This document shows, one piece after another, positions 1 through 6,171 of a stretch of 7,728 nucleotides of DNA. The translations under genes were made by a program, and so were the position numbers. Numbering within the stretch: position 1 is the first letter of the stretch; each line of letters begins with the position of its first letter. The stretch comes from an uncultured Verrucomicrobiota bacterium (GTDB lineage Bacteria; Verrucomicrobiota; Verrucomicrobiia; Methylacidiphilales; Verrucolacustridaceae). Below the pieces are notes generated by a model. That model was not told where the DNA came from, searched no databases, and saw nothing but the letters and a program-made list of their open reading frames with translations. Where the stretch lies: NCBI GenBank assembly GCA_903905395.1, contig CAIVGD010000271.1, forward strand, positions 1 through 7,728, read 5' to 3'.

Positions 1-120
1 GTCAAACGCGCAAAGCGTCGGGAGGTAAATATGATTGGCGCGACAGACCTGAAGAATGCTGTCGCCTGGCTGGGCGTTCAGCTTCTGGTCATCGATTGTC
101 AAGGTCACGGGTGAACTCAT
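1..120 (-). CDS. N-terminal fragment of a NuoG/HoxU/HydA-type [2Fe-2S] protein (runs off the window)
   Basis: The first 40 codons of a gene that continues beyond base 1. Reading from the ATG at 120-118 gives MSSPVTLTIDDQKLN, then PGDSILQVC and a final IYLPTLCAFD. The pattern of a VTLTIDD strand, a PGDSIL turn and an (I/L)PTLC first cluster cysteine is the start of the plant-type [2Fe-2S] domain. That domain opens NuoG, HoxU, the [FeFe]-hydrogenase HydA/HndD, and the alpha subunit of NAD-dependent formate dehydrogenases. The start overlaps the stop of the NuoF gene (ATGA). It has a clear Shine-Dalgarno GCGGAG at 133-128, with seven bases between GGAG and the ATG. The context (NuoE, NuoF, then this) says it is the third subunit of a diaphorase complex. 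Whether it ends as a short relay, an H-cluster hydrogenase or a molybdopterin formate dehydrogenase cannot be seen here. The domain call is firm; the protein's identity is open. Confidence 0.85.
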   Translation of the reverse strand, partial: MSSPVTLTIDDQKLNAQPGDSILQVCRANHIYLPTLCAFD

Positions 121-1757
121 GAATGAACTCCGCTGGTCGCCATGGTGGAGGTCATTTTGCAAACCCCCGCACGGCAACGTTTTTCCACGATATGCTCCAT
201 ATACTCGTGCTTAAAATAGCGCAGCGTGCTTAAAAACGGGTTCGGGGCCGTCATGCCCAGACCGCACAGGCTGGTTTCTTTGATGGTCGGCGCCAACTCC
301 TCCAAAAGCGCCAAATGCCCCAGATTCGCCTCCCCTGCACAAATTTTGCTGAGCAGATCGTACATCTGCTTTGTGCCAGCGCGGCAAGGTATGCATTTTC
401 CACAGGACTCATCCATACAAAATTCCATGAAAAATCTGGCGACATCCACCATGCAGGAAGTTTCGTCCATCACGATCAGGCCGCCCGATCCCATGATCGA
501 ACCCAGACTCATGAGATTTTCATAATCCATTTGGACATCCAGATGTTCTTCGGAAATACAACCGCCGGAAGGACCGCCGGTTTGCGCTGCTTTGAATTTC
601 TTACCGCCGGCAACACCGCCCCCCAGATCGAAAATAATCTCGCGAAGGGTGATCCCCATCGGGACCTCGATCAATCCGGTCTGGTTGATCTTGCCAGCCA
701 AGGCGAACACTTTAGTGCCGGCGCTCTTGGACGTTCCGATCTTTTTGAACCACTGACTGCCATTGGCAAGGATCGGCGCTATGCTCGCGAAGGTCTCCAC
801 ATTATTGATCAGTGTGGGTTTTCCCCAGAGGCCGGACTGTGCCGGATACGGCGGGCGCGGACGAGGCACGCCGCGGCCTCCTTCGATGGAAGCGATCAGG
901 GCCGTCTCTTCGCCACAAACGAAAGCGCCGGCGCCGACCCGGATCTCGACCTCGAAATTAAAGTCGGTTTCAAAAATATGGTTTCCCAGTATCCCGTGGC
1001 TTTTGGCCTGCTTCAACGCCGTTTCAAAACGTTTGATCGCCAAAGGATATTCGGCGCGAACATAGAGGTACCCTTTGGGGGCTCCCACTGCGTAGCCGGC
1101 GATCAACATCCCCTCCAAAACACGGTGAGGATCCCCCTCCAGAACACTGCGGTCCATAAAAGCACCCGGATCTCCCTCGTCGCCGTTGCAGATCACATAT
1201 TTGATATCGCTGACGTACTTGGATACATGATCCCATTTTACGCCAGTGGGATCCCCGGCGCCGCCGCGGCCGCGCAGACCGCTGTCGCGTATTTCCACGA
1301 TCACATCTTCCCTTTTCATGCCAGTGAGCACCTTGTGCAGTGCCGAATAAGCACCATGGCCGATGGCTTCTTCGATACTCTCGGGATTGATCCGTCCGCA
1401 ATTTTCCAGGACGACCTTGACCTGCTTATTAAAAAAAGCGGTGTTGGAAACTGTGGCGCCACCCGTTGTACCGTCGACAATCCTGCCGGCATCTGTTGGC
1501 AGGGCTCTCTCATACAACACCTCATCCGGGAGGACCTTGACCAGCGGGCCCTGATTGCATGGGCCCAGACAGCCCGTGGAGATCACTTCGAAGGAATTTT
1601 CCAAGCCTCTTTCTTTGAGGGTGTCCTTTAGGGCCCGGACCACCTCCAGACTGCCCGAGGAAATACAACCAGCCCCCGCGCACACACAAATGCGCTTAAT
1701 ATCCTTATGCTTTTTTTGAAAGTTCTCCTGAATGTCCGTCAATTGCTGTAAGTTCAT
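117..1757 (-). CDS. nuoF: NuoF/HydB-type NADH-binding subunit (FMN, 4Fe-4S) with N-terminal [2Fe-2S] domain
   Basis: This 546-residue cytoplasmic flavoprotein should pass electrons between NAD(P)(H) and Fe-S clusters through FMN. Residues 20-100 form a thioredoxin-like [2Fe-2S] domain with C26, C31, C63 and C67, as in HndC/HydB/HoxF proteins. The NuoF core follows. Its glycine-rich FMN loop is GRGGAGDPTG (163-172), the dinucleotide region contains NGDEGDPGAF (191-200), and GAGAFVCGEETAL lies at 275-287. The N3-type [4Fe-4S] ligands are C452, C455, C458 and C498 (SCGKCIPC, then SLCGLG). Two features are odd. The FMN loop has Asp169 where this family usually has Phe. The protein also stops soon after the RCRAGVCK motif (527-534), which in HydB/HndC relatives leads into a two-cluster ferredoxin domain; that domain is missing here. 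The start is five bases after the NuoE-like stop, with a weak Shine-Dalgarno that suggests coupling. The family is certain. The electron partner (complex I-like, hydrogenase or formate dehydrogenase) is not. Confidence 0.95.
   Translation of the reverse strand: MNLQQLTDIQENFQKKHKDIKRICVCAGAGCISSGSLEVVRALKDTLKERGLENSFEVISTGCLGPCNQGPLVKVLPDEVLYERALPTDAGRIVDGTTGGATVSNTAFFNKQVKVVLENCGRINPESIEEAIGHGAYSALHKVLTGMKREDVIVEIRDSGLRGRGGAGDPTGVKWDHVSKYVSDIKYVICNGDEGDPGAFMDRSVLEGDPHRVLEGMLIAGYAVGAPKGYLYVRAEYPLAIKRFETALKQAKSHGILGNHIFETDFNFEVEIRVGAGAFVCGEETALIASIEGGRGVPRPRPPYPAQSGLWGKPTLINNVETFASIAPILANGSQWFKKIGTSKSAGTKVFALAGKINQTGLIEVPMGITLREIIFDLGGGVAGGKKFKAAQTGGPSGGCISEEHLDVQMDYENLMSLGSIMGSGGLIVMDETSCMVDVARFFMEFCMDESCGKCIPCRAGTKQMYDLLSKICAGEANLGHLALLEELAPTIKETSLCGLGMTAPNPFLSTLRYFKHEYMEHIVEKRCRAGVCKMTSTMATSGVHS
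128..133 (-). promoter_or_regulatory. Shine-Dalgarno of the NuoG/HoxU-like gene
   Basis: GCGGAG on the minus strand, seven bases between GGAG and the ATG at 120-118. It lies within the last codons of the NuoF gene. It supports an independent, real start for the truncated downstream gene rather than a read-through extension of NuoF. Confidence 0.65.
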
Positions 1758-1762
1758 GCGGG

Positions 1763-2272
1763 TTATATTTTCTCGTGAAGGATCGCCAAGAGGCGCTTGG
1801 CATCCGTTTTGGGGATGATGTCGTTATCAAAAACTGCCACCGGCCCCAGACTGCAGCATCCCAGACAGCGCGCCATTTGCAGTCCCAGTTTGCCGTCGGG
1901 AGTTTGCTCCCCAGGCCGGATTTTATAATCGTCGTGAATCGCGTCCAAGATGACCTGAGCGCCTCGCACATGACAGGCCGTACCAGTGCAAATAACACAG
2001 GTGTGTTCGCCCCTGGGCTTGGTGGAAAAAAAGTGATAGAAGGTGACCACGCCGTAAATGCGACTGGCGGGGACTTTCAGCTCTTGGGCGATGAAGGCCA
2101 TCAACGAAAGAGGCACATACCCGTAAGAATCCTGTACGCCATGGAGGATCTCGATGAGCGCATCCGGTCTTTTCTGATGGCGGTTTATCACCGATTGCAG
2201 GCGCTTGATCCGCGAGTCATCCTTGGTCACAGGCTGAATATCACTGAAATGATTTAGAACAGCTTTGGCCAT
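1763..2272 (-). CDS. nuoE: NuoE/HydC/HndA-type [2Fe-2S] thioredoxin-like subunit
   Basis: A 169-residue 24-kDa-type subunit that pairs with NuoF and holds one [2Fe-2S] cluster. The helical N-terminal part (about 20-85) carries the family pattern ending in YGVVTFYHFF (73-82). The thioredoxin-like part carries CTGTAC (C95, C100) and CLGCC (C136, C140), the usual C-x4-C and C-x3-C ligands. Length and domain order are normal for NuoE, HndA or HoxE, and nothing is missing. In electron-bifurcating HydABC and NfnAB-like systems this subunit accompanies NuoF, so the pair fits either simple NADH oxidation or bifurcation. The start is fixed by an in-frame TAA two codons upstream, and the next internal Met is residue 58. 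No convincing Shine-Dalgarno is visible. It is the first gene after the intergenic gap and probably leads its own transcript with the NuoF-like and NuoG-like genes. Confidence 0.93.
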   Translation of the reverse strand: MAKAVLNHFSDIQPVTKDDSRIKRLQSVINRHQKRPDALIEILHGVQDSYGYVPLSLMAFIAQELKVPASRIYGVVTFYHFFSTKPRGEHTCVICTGTACHVRGAQVILDAIHDDYKIRPGEQTPDGKLGLQMARCLGCCSLGPVAVFDNDIIPKTDAKRLLAILHEKI

Positions 2273-2299
2273 AACTTATCGCGTCATCATATGGCTAAG

Positions 2300-2350
2300 A
2301 GGGTAATTATGCCAACTTTTTTCTGGTTATTATTGATTGTATTTAGTCTT
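2300..2350 (-). promoter_or_regulatory. Possible promoter region for the nuoEF set
   Basis: The stretch between the probable terminator and the NuoE-like start is far richer in A and T than the genes around it. It holds two -10-like hexamers on the minus strand: TACAAT (2341-2336) and CATAAT (2311-2306). The second would give a leader of roughly 25-30 bases. I see no good -35 box at proper spacing for either, so only the location is suggested, not the exact promoter. The support comes mainly from position: a new transcript is expected after the terminator. Confidence 0.3.
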
Positions 2351-2399
2351 GAAATAAAAAGCCGCTCACCATTTCCCAATAGTCAATATGGGGCGAGCG
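2351..2399 (-). terminator. Probable intrinsic terminator after the hydrogenase-like operon
   Basis: On the minus strand CGCTCGCC (2399-2392) can pair with GGTGAGCG (2370-2363), an eight-pair stem with one G-U, across a 21-base loop. It is followed at once by GGCTTTTTATTTC, a T-rich run (2362-2350). It lies 67 bases past the stop of the small-subunit gene. The long loop makes it weaker than a textbook terminator, but the stem plus T-tract in a gene-free gap is reasonable evidence that the membrane operon ends here. Confidence 0.55.
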
Positions 2400-2465
2400 A
2401 ATGCGTATTCAGAAAGCTCTGGAAATGGGTTACGTCCCCTGCCCCTTCCCTTTTCCCGATGGCGG

Positions 2466-3248
2466 TTATTTATCGAGGCGATCGAGCAAGCGGAGTAGTC
2501 CCTCGAGGATGGTGAGTGGGTGGGGAGGACAGCCAGGAATATAGAGATCCACGGGCAGGAGCGAGTCCGCGCCGTTATTCACTTCGGCATGGCCGACAAA
2601 AGGTCCTCCCGCAATCGCACAGGCACCGACGGCAATCACGATCTTGGGTTCTGGCACCGCGTCATAGGTTTTTCTCAGCGCGAGTTCCATGTTTTTGGTG
2701 ACGGGGCCGGTGATTAGCAGTCCGTCGGCATGTCGTGGAGAAGCGACAAACTGGATGCCGAAGCGTCCTAGGTCCCACCCGATTGTGCCCAGCACATTGG
2801 TATCGGCCTCGCAGGCTGCGCACCCTCCGGCACTCACCTGGCGGAGCCGTAGTGAACGCCCAAAGAGTTTGCGGAGTTTTGCATCGAGTGCCTTGGCTAG
2901 ACGGAGTTCCTCCTCGCCAGGTGCGCCGAGCATCAGATCCTCACGCCGCCGAACCGCCATCCGGTGATCGCCGGTTTGGGTGATGGCCTTGGTTGGACAT
3001 GCTTTGACGCAGGCCGCACAAAAAATACAGCGCCCGAGGTCGAGGGAGACCGGTTTACCGGCCTGGCGGATCACGGCTTCGGTCGGGCACACCGGGACAC
3101 AGGCCGTGCAACTATCGGCGCACAGCGAGGCATCCACTTTGAGGGCACCTCCATGACGGTCCGGCAAAACCGGAGCCGGGCCTTGGGGATAGGCCATGGT
3201 CTCGCATCCGCGTTTGAGACGGTGGGTGATGGTATCAAGGATAAACAT
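2466..3248 (-). CDS. NuoB-like small subunit fused to a 2[4Fe-4S] ferredoxin domain (HyfH+HyfI type)
   Basis: A 260-residue electron-transfer subunit of a group 4 hydrogenase-like complex, on the cytoplasmic side. After a short lead with KRG..T.AYP (12-21) come two ferredoxin motifs. The first is C43, C47, C50, C54 (spacing 3-2-3) and the second is C74, C77, C80, C84 (spacing 2-2-3). A charged linker (about 95-130) leads to a NuoB/hydrogenase-small-subunit domain. There GGCAACEAD supplies C143 and C146, GAC supplies C210 and PGCPP supplies C240, the full ligand set of the proximal (N2-like) cluster. In E. coli Hyf these are two proteins (HyfH and HyfI); here they are one. The start is two bases after the large-subunit stop with no Shine-Dalgarno, so coupling is likely. 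The internal Met18 is less likely because the residues before it match the usual start of this family. It is the last gene of the membrane operon. Confidence 0.9.
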   Translation of the reverse strand: MFILDTITHRLKRGCETMAYPQGPAPVLPDRHGGALKVDASLCADSCTACVPVCPTEAVIRQAGKPVSLDLGRCIFCAACVKACPTKAITQTGDHRMAVRRREDLMLGAPGEEELRLAKALDAKLRKLFGRSLRLRQVSAGGCAACEADTNVLGTIGWDLGRFGIQFVASPRHADGLLITGPVTKNMELALRKTYDAVPEPKIVIAVGACAIAGGPFVGHAEVNNGADSLLPVDLYIPGCPPHPLTILEGLLRLLDRLDK

Positions 3249-3250
3249 AG

Positions 3251-4732
3251 TTAAAGATCAGATCCGCAGTAGGACAGGTTGAAGCTTTTGTTGCAGATGG
3301 GAAAATCCGAAATCGCAGTTCCACGGAGCGAGAGTGCGAGTCCTGTCCAGTTATGGAAGGACGGATCGGTGATCTTGTATCGGCGGAAACGGCCCGAGTC
3401 GTCAGTGACAGCCACGTGGCAAACCTCGCCGCGCCAACCTTCCACCAAGGTCACCGCCAGCGTTTCGGGAGCAAGCCCCGGCAGACCCTCGCAGACCGGG
3501 CCATCGGGGGGGGTGGTCAGTTGTTCCAGCAGAAAATCACCGGACCGCTGGATTTCAAGCGAGCGCACACGGGCGCGCGCAAAAACATCCCCGCTGGGCC
3601 AAACGGCCACCGGCAATTGGGCGAACCTGAACCATCCGGCCGGATGATCGTAGCGTACATCCCGTACGAGTCCGCAAGCGCGTGCGGCGGGGCCAACCAT
3701 CCCGATCTCCACAGCCTGAGCGGGAAAAACTATCCCCGTGCCTTCGAATCGGGCGCGGACGGAGGCGGCATCCCAGAACCATGCGCCGGCCTGCTCGACA
3801 TCGGCCATGGAGATTTTTAAACTGTCGCGCAATTTGGTCGCCCGTTCGGATTCCAGATCGTGGCCGCATCCACCCGCAATCATGAGCCCGCGGCCAAATC
3901 GGTTGCCACAAATTGTGGCGGTCAGGTTAAGAAAATCTCCGCGGATTTTTCCACAGGCGGCATTGGAGGGAAGAAAGCCCACATCGCCGGCCAACGCTCC
4001 GATGTCGCCGGTGTGGTTGGCGAGACGTTCGAGTTCGAGCGCAATCCCACGAAGCCACTGGGCGCGCAAAGGGGCTTCCTTCCCGGCCAAAGATTCCAAC
4101 ACGGTGGCGTAGGCCGTGGCATGGGCGACCGTGGCATCACCGGAAACGGTTTCCATCTGGGAGTGCGTGGCACGATGAGGACCTCCAGCGAGCGCTTCCT
4201 CCATCCCCCGATGCTGATAGCCCAGCGCGATTTCCAGATGCAGAACCTCCTCGCCAGCGCATTGGAACCGGAAATGCCCGGGCTCGATGATCCCGGCGTG
4301 GACGGGACCGACGGCGACCTCGTGGACCTCTCTGCCATCCACCCGGAAAAACTCCCCGTTTACCGGAGCCCCATCGCGGCCCTTTCGGACAGGTTTGAGC
4401 CACGGATGACCCACAGGCGTGAGCGCGAGTTGTTCCCAGATCTCCCGTTCAAAAAGATGCGCCTGCGGATGATGGATGGTGAGGGATGGAAAATGACCGG
4501 AAAATGAGTGACTGCGTCCGACCGCGAGTGTGTTGTCCGCATCGAAAGCGAGCACGGCAACCAGACACATCCCCCTCCCCTCAGGCATGCCGAAAAACGA
4601 GCCGAGGCGTGCCCCGCGGCTCAGCTCTTCCGCCGTTGCCGCGATAAAATCATCCACTGCCCAGCACGGAATCTCCGCCCATGGAAGGCTGGAAGCATTG
4701 GGAAGTAAGGCAAAGGGAGTGGATGCGCTCAT
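3251..4732 (-). CDS. Fused NuoC/NuoD-like large subunit, group 4 hydrogenase fold without Ni ligands (Ehr-type, HyfG-like)
   Basis: A 493-residue homologue of HycE/HyfG. Residues 1-140 are NuoC-like, with HHPQAHLFEREIWEQL (87-102) followed by GHPWL. Residues 150-493 are NuoD/hydrogenase-large-subunit-like, with LHLEIALGYQHRGMEEAL (164-181) and LELERLANHTGDIGAL (232-247). The L1 motif CGICxxxH reads SGDATVAH (197-204), so both cysteines are gone while the histidine stays. At the C-terminus LRG..ISDFP (469-478) aligns with LRG..VSDAP of HycE, placing the L2 motif on NLSYCGSD (485-492). S487 and G490 then replace the two cysteines, and C489 is out of register. The protein ends at L493 with no tail for a maturation protease. 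It therefore should not bind [NiFe] and belongs with the Ehr complexes. ATG 4732-4730 overlaps the upstream TGA (ATGA). The frame stays open far upstream, but that part is a shadow of the previous gene. Substrate unknown; it may transfer electrons to a quinone or another partner. Confidence 0.9.
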   Translation of the reverse strand: MSASTPFALLPNASSLPWAEIPCWAVDDFIAATAEELSRGARLGSFFGMPEGRGMCLVAVLAFDADNTLAVGRSHSFSGHFPSLTIHHPQAHLFEREIWEQLALTPVGHPWLKPVRKGRDGAPVNGEFFRVDGREVHEVAVGPVHAGIIEPGHFRFQCAGEEVLHLEIALGYQHRGMEEALAGGPHRATHSQMETVSGDATVAHATAYATVLESLAGKEAPLRAQWLRGIALELERLANHTGDIGALAGDVGFLPSNAACGKIRGDFLNLTATICGNRFGRGLMIAGGCGHDLESERATKLRDSLKISMADVEQAGAWFWDAASVRARFEGTGIVFPAQAVEIGMVGPAARACGLVRDVRYDHPAGWFRFAQLPVAVWPSGDVFARARVRSLEIQRSGDFLLEQLTTPPDGPVCEGLPGLAPETLAVTLVEGWRGEVCHVAVTDDSGRFRRYKITDPSFHNWTGLALSLRGTAISDFPICNKSFNLSYCGSDL

Positions 4733-6171
4733 GGGCTGGGAAAAAGTTGTGCGACGGCAGCCGTCCATGTGTTCTGGAAAAGCGCGGGAGTAAACAAACC
4801 GAGCCCCAGGGATAAAAGGAGCAGAAGGAGCGGAGGCGCGATAAGACCGAAGGTCTCGCGAAAGCACTTGCCGCCGGCTTTCGCCGCCGAGCGAGGTCGC
4901 CCGTCCACCACCGCAAAAACCACCCGCGTGAGCCCAAAGAACGCGAACAGCAGGCAAACGAGAAATCCCGCGGCGGCCATGCCGTGTCCGGTGCGGAGCG
5001 CAGCTCCGAGAATCTTCAATTCGCTGAAAAACGGTCCGAAGGGCGGGCAGGCCGTGATGGCGAACATCCCGGTGACAAAAATCGCCGCCGAGCGGGGCAC
5101 GACTGCCGACATGCCGCGAACGTCGGTCAAAGAAGGGGAACCGGCGGCCCGGCGGATGTTGCCCGCGCTCAGAAATAGCGCGCCTTTGGTCAGGCTGTTG
5201 CTCCAAACATGGAAAAGTGCGGCCCAGACACCGAGGGCACCTAGGCTGGCCCCGAGGCTCAGGATGCCCATGTGCTCAATGCTCGAATACGCCAGCATCC
5301 GTTTGTAGTCCCTCGTGCCAAGAAGGAACAACGCCGCCGCCACCATCGAAAACAATCCGATGGCCAAAAGCGTGCGGTCGGCCATCTGGCCTTCCCCTGC
5401 GGAGTTGATCACCGATCGGATGCGTAAAATTGCCGTGAACGCCACGCTGGTAACCCCGCCCGCTAGGATGGCACCCACAATCCCGGGGGCTTCCCCGTAA
5501 GCATCCGGTTTCCAGGTGTGCATCGGAGCCAGTCCCATTTTTGTCCCATAGCCAACAAGTAAAAGCACCCATGCGGCAAGCACCCACGGACGCGAAAGCC
5601 CCAGGCCTTGCGCCATCAGAGCCACAAAGGTCAGATCGCCTCCTCCGCCGCCGTGCAGGGAGGAGTACCCGAGACAGAACGAACCCAGCAGAGAAAGCGC
5701 AATACCAGTGCCGCCGACCAGAAGATATTTCCAGGTGGCCTCGAACGCGCGCGGCGTATTGTTGAAGTGCAGAAGGGGCACCGCCGCCAGCGTCACCGCT
5801 TCCGTCGCGATCCACAAAATCCCCAAATGCCGCGCCTGATGACCGGCACTTAGCAAACCCAGGACCGCTAGGAGTGCCGCGACAAAAACCCGATTGGGCC
5901 GCTCCTGCCGTATTCTCAAATACGGGACCGCATAGATTCCGCAGACAAAGAAAAGCAACGAGACGACAGGCAGCACAGCAGCCGCCAACGGGTCAAAACC
6001 CACCCACGCTTCCGGGCTCACCTGGGGAGGCGCGACCAGCAATCGGAAACAGAGGCACATATGAAGGAACCCCACAACCGGGAGAAACCACGGCCTCGTC
6101 CGGTTCTCAGGCCAGAGTGCCGCGAGAACCGCTCCCACCAGAGGAATTATGATGAGGAGGAGCGAGTTCAT
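4729..6171 (-). CDS. hyfF: HyfF/NuoN-like proton-translocating antiporter subunit
   Basis: A 480-residue, very hydrophobic membrane protein of the Mrp-antiporter/NuoL-M-N family, of the length usual for HyfF. About fourteen hydrophobic segments run from residue 3 to 477. Residues typical of ion-translocating subunits are present. These are Glu124 in IATEAVTL, Lys148 in TWKYLLVGG, Lys211 and His218 in YGTKMGLAPMHTW, Lys290 and His300 around KRMLAYSSIEHMG, Lys329 in NSLTKGALFL, and the acidic and basic pair in FFSELKIL (381-388). The channel part therefore looks functional even though the large subunit has lost its nickel site. The start overlaps the HyfE-like stop by four bases (ATGA) and has no clear Shine-Dalgarno. 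The end overlaps the large-subunit start the same way. The symbol follows the hydrogenase-4 naming of the family and does not mean a working hydrogenase. Confidence 0.93.
   Translation of the reverse strand: MNSLLLIIIPLVGAVLAALWPENRTRPWFLPVVGFLHMCLCFRLLVAPPQVSPEAWVGFDPLAAAVLPVVSLLFFVCGIYAVPYLRIRQERPNRVFVAALLAVLGLLSAGHQARHLGILWIATEAVTLAAVPLLHFNNTPRAFEATWKYLLVGGTGIALSLLGSFCLGYSSLHGGGGGDLTFVALMAQGLGLSRPWVLAAWVLLLVGYGTKMGLAPMHTWKPDAYGEAPGIVGAILAGGVTSVAFTAILRIRSVINSAGEGQMADRTLLAIGLFSMVAAALFLLGTRDYKRMLAYSSIEHMGILSLGASLGALGVWAALFHVWSNSLTKGALFLSAGNIRRAAGSPSLTDVRGMSAVVPRSAAIFVTGMFAITACPPFGPFFSELKILGAALRTGHGMAAAGFLVCLLFAFFGLTRVVFAVVDGRPRSAAKAGGKCFRETFGLIAPPLLLLLLSLGLGLFTPALFQNTWTAAVAQLFPSP

Noticed and set aside
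117..161. Frameshift hiding a ferredoxin domain at the end of NuoF
   Set aside because: Only about 40 bases lie between the RCRAGVCK codons and the next gene's start, too few for a roughly 60-residue two-cluster domain in any frame.
315..1631. 438-codon plus-strand open frame opposite NuoF
   Set aside because: Antisense to a certain gene, no recognisable domain; open only because of the codon bias of the gene on the other strand. The same holds for the plus-strand frames opposite the large subunit and HyfF.
2301..2315. Sigma-54-like element starting TTGGCAT on the minus strand
   Set aside because: The GG is not followed by GC at the required ten-base distance, so the -12 element is missing.
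2291..2515. 74-codon plus-strand frame in the intergenic gap
   Set aside because: It runs over the probable terminator and into the end of the small-subunit gene, has no ribosome-binding site and no family resemblance.
3347..3367. DPSFHNW (456-462) as the remnant of the DPCxxC nickel motif
   Set aside because: Alignment of the following LRG..ISDFP block with HycE puts the true L2 position about 30 residues later, at the C-terminus (NLSYCGSD).
3251..4732. Calling the operon a working group 4 [NiFe]-hydrogenase or formate hydrogenlyase
   Set aside because: The nickel-binding cysteines are absent at both motifs and no hydrogenase maturation gene is in the window.
4733..5206. 158-codon N-terminal extension of the large subunit
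   Set aside because: Arg/Ser/Gly-rich, no family similarity, and it lies entirely over the HyfF-like gene in another frame. The ATGA start at 4732 begins the recognisable protein.
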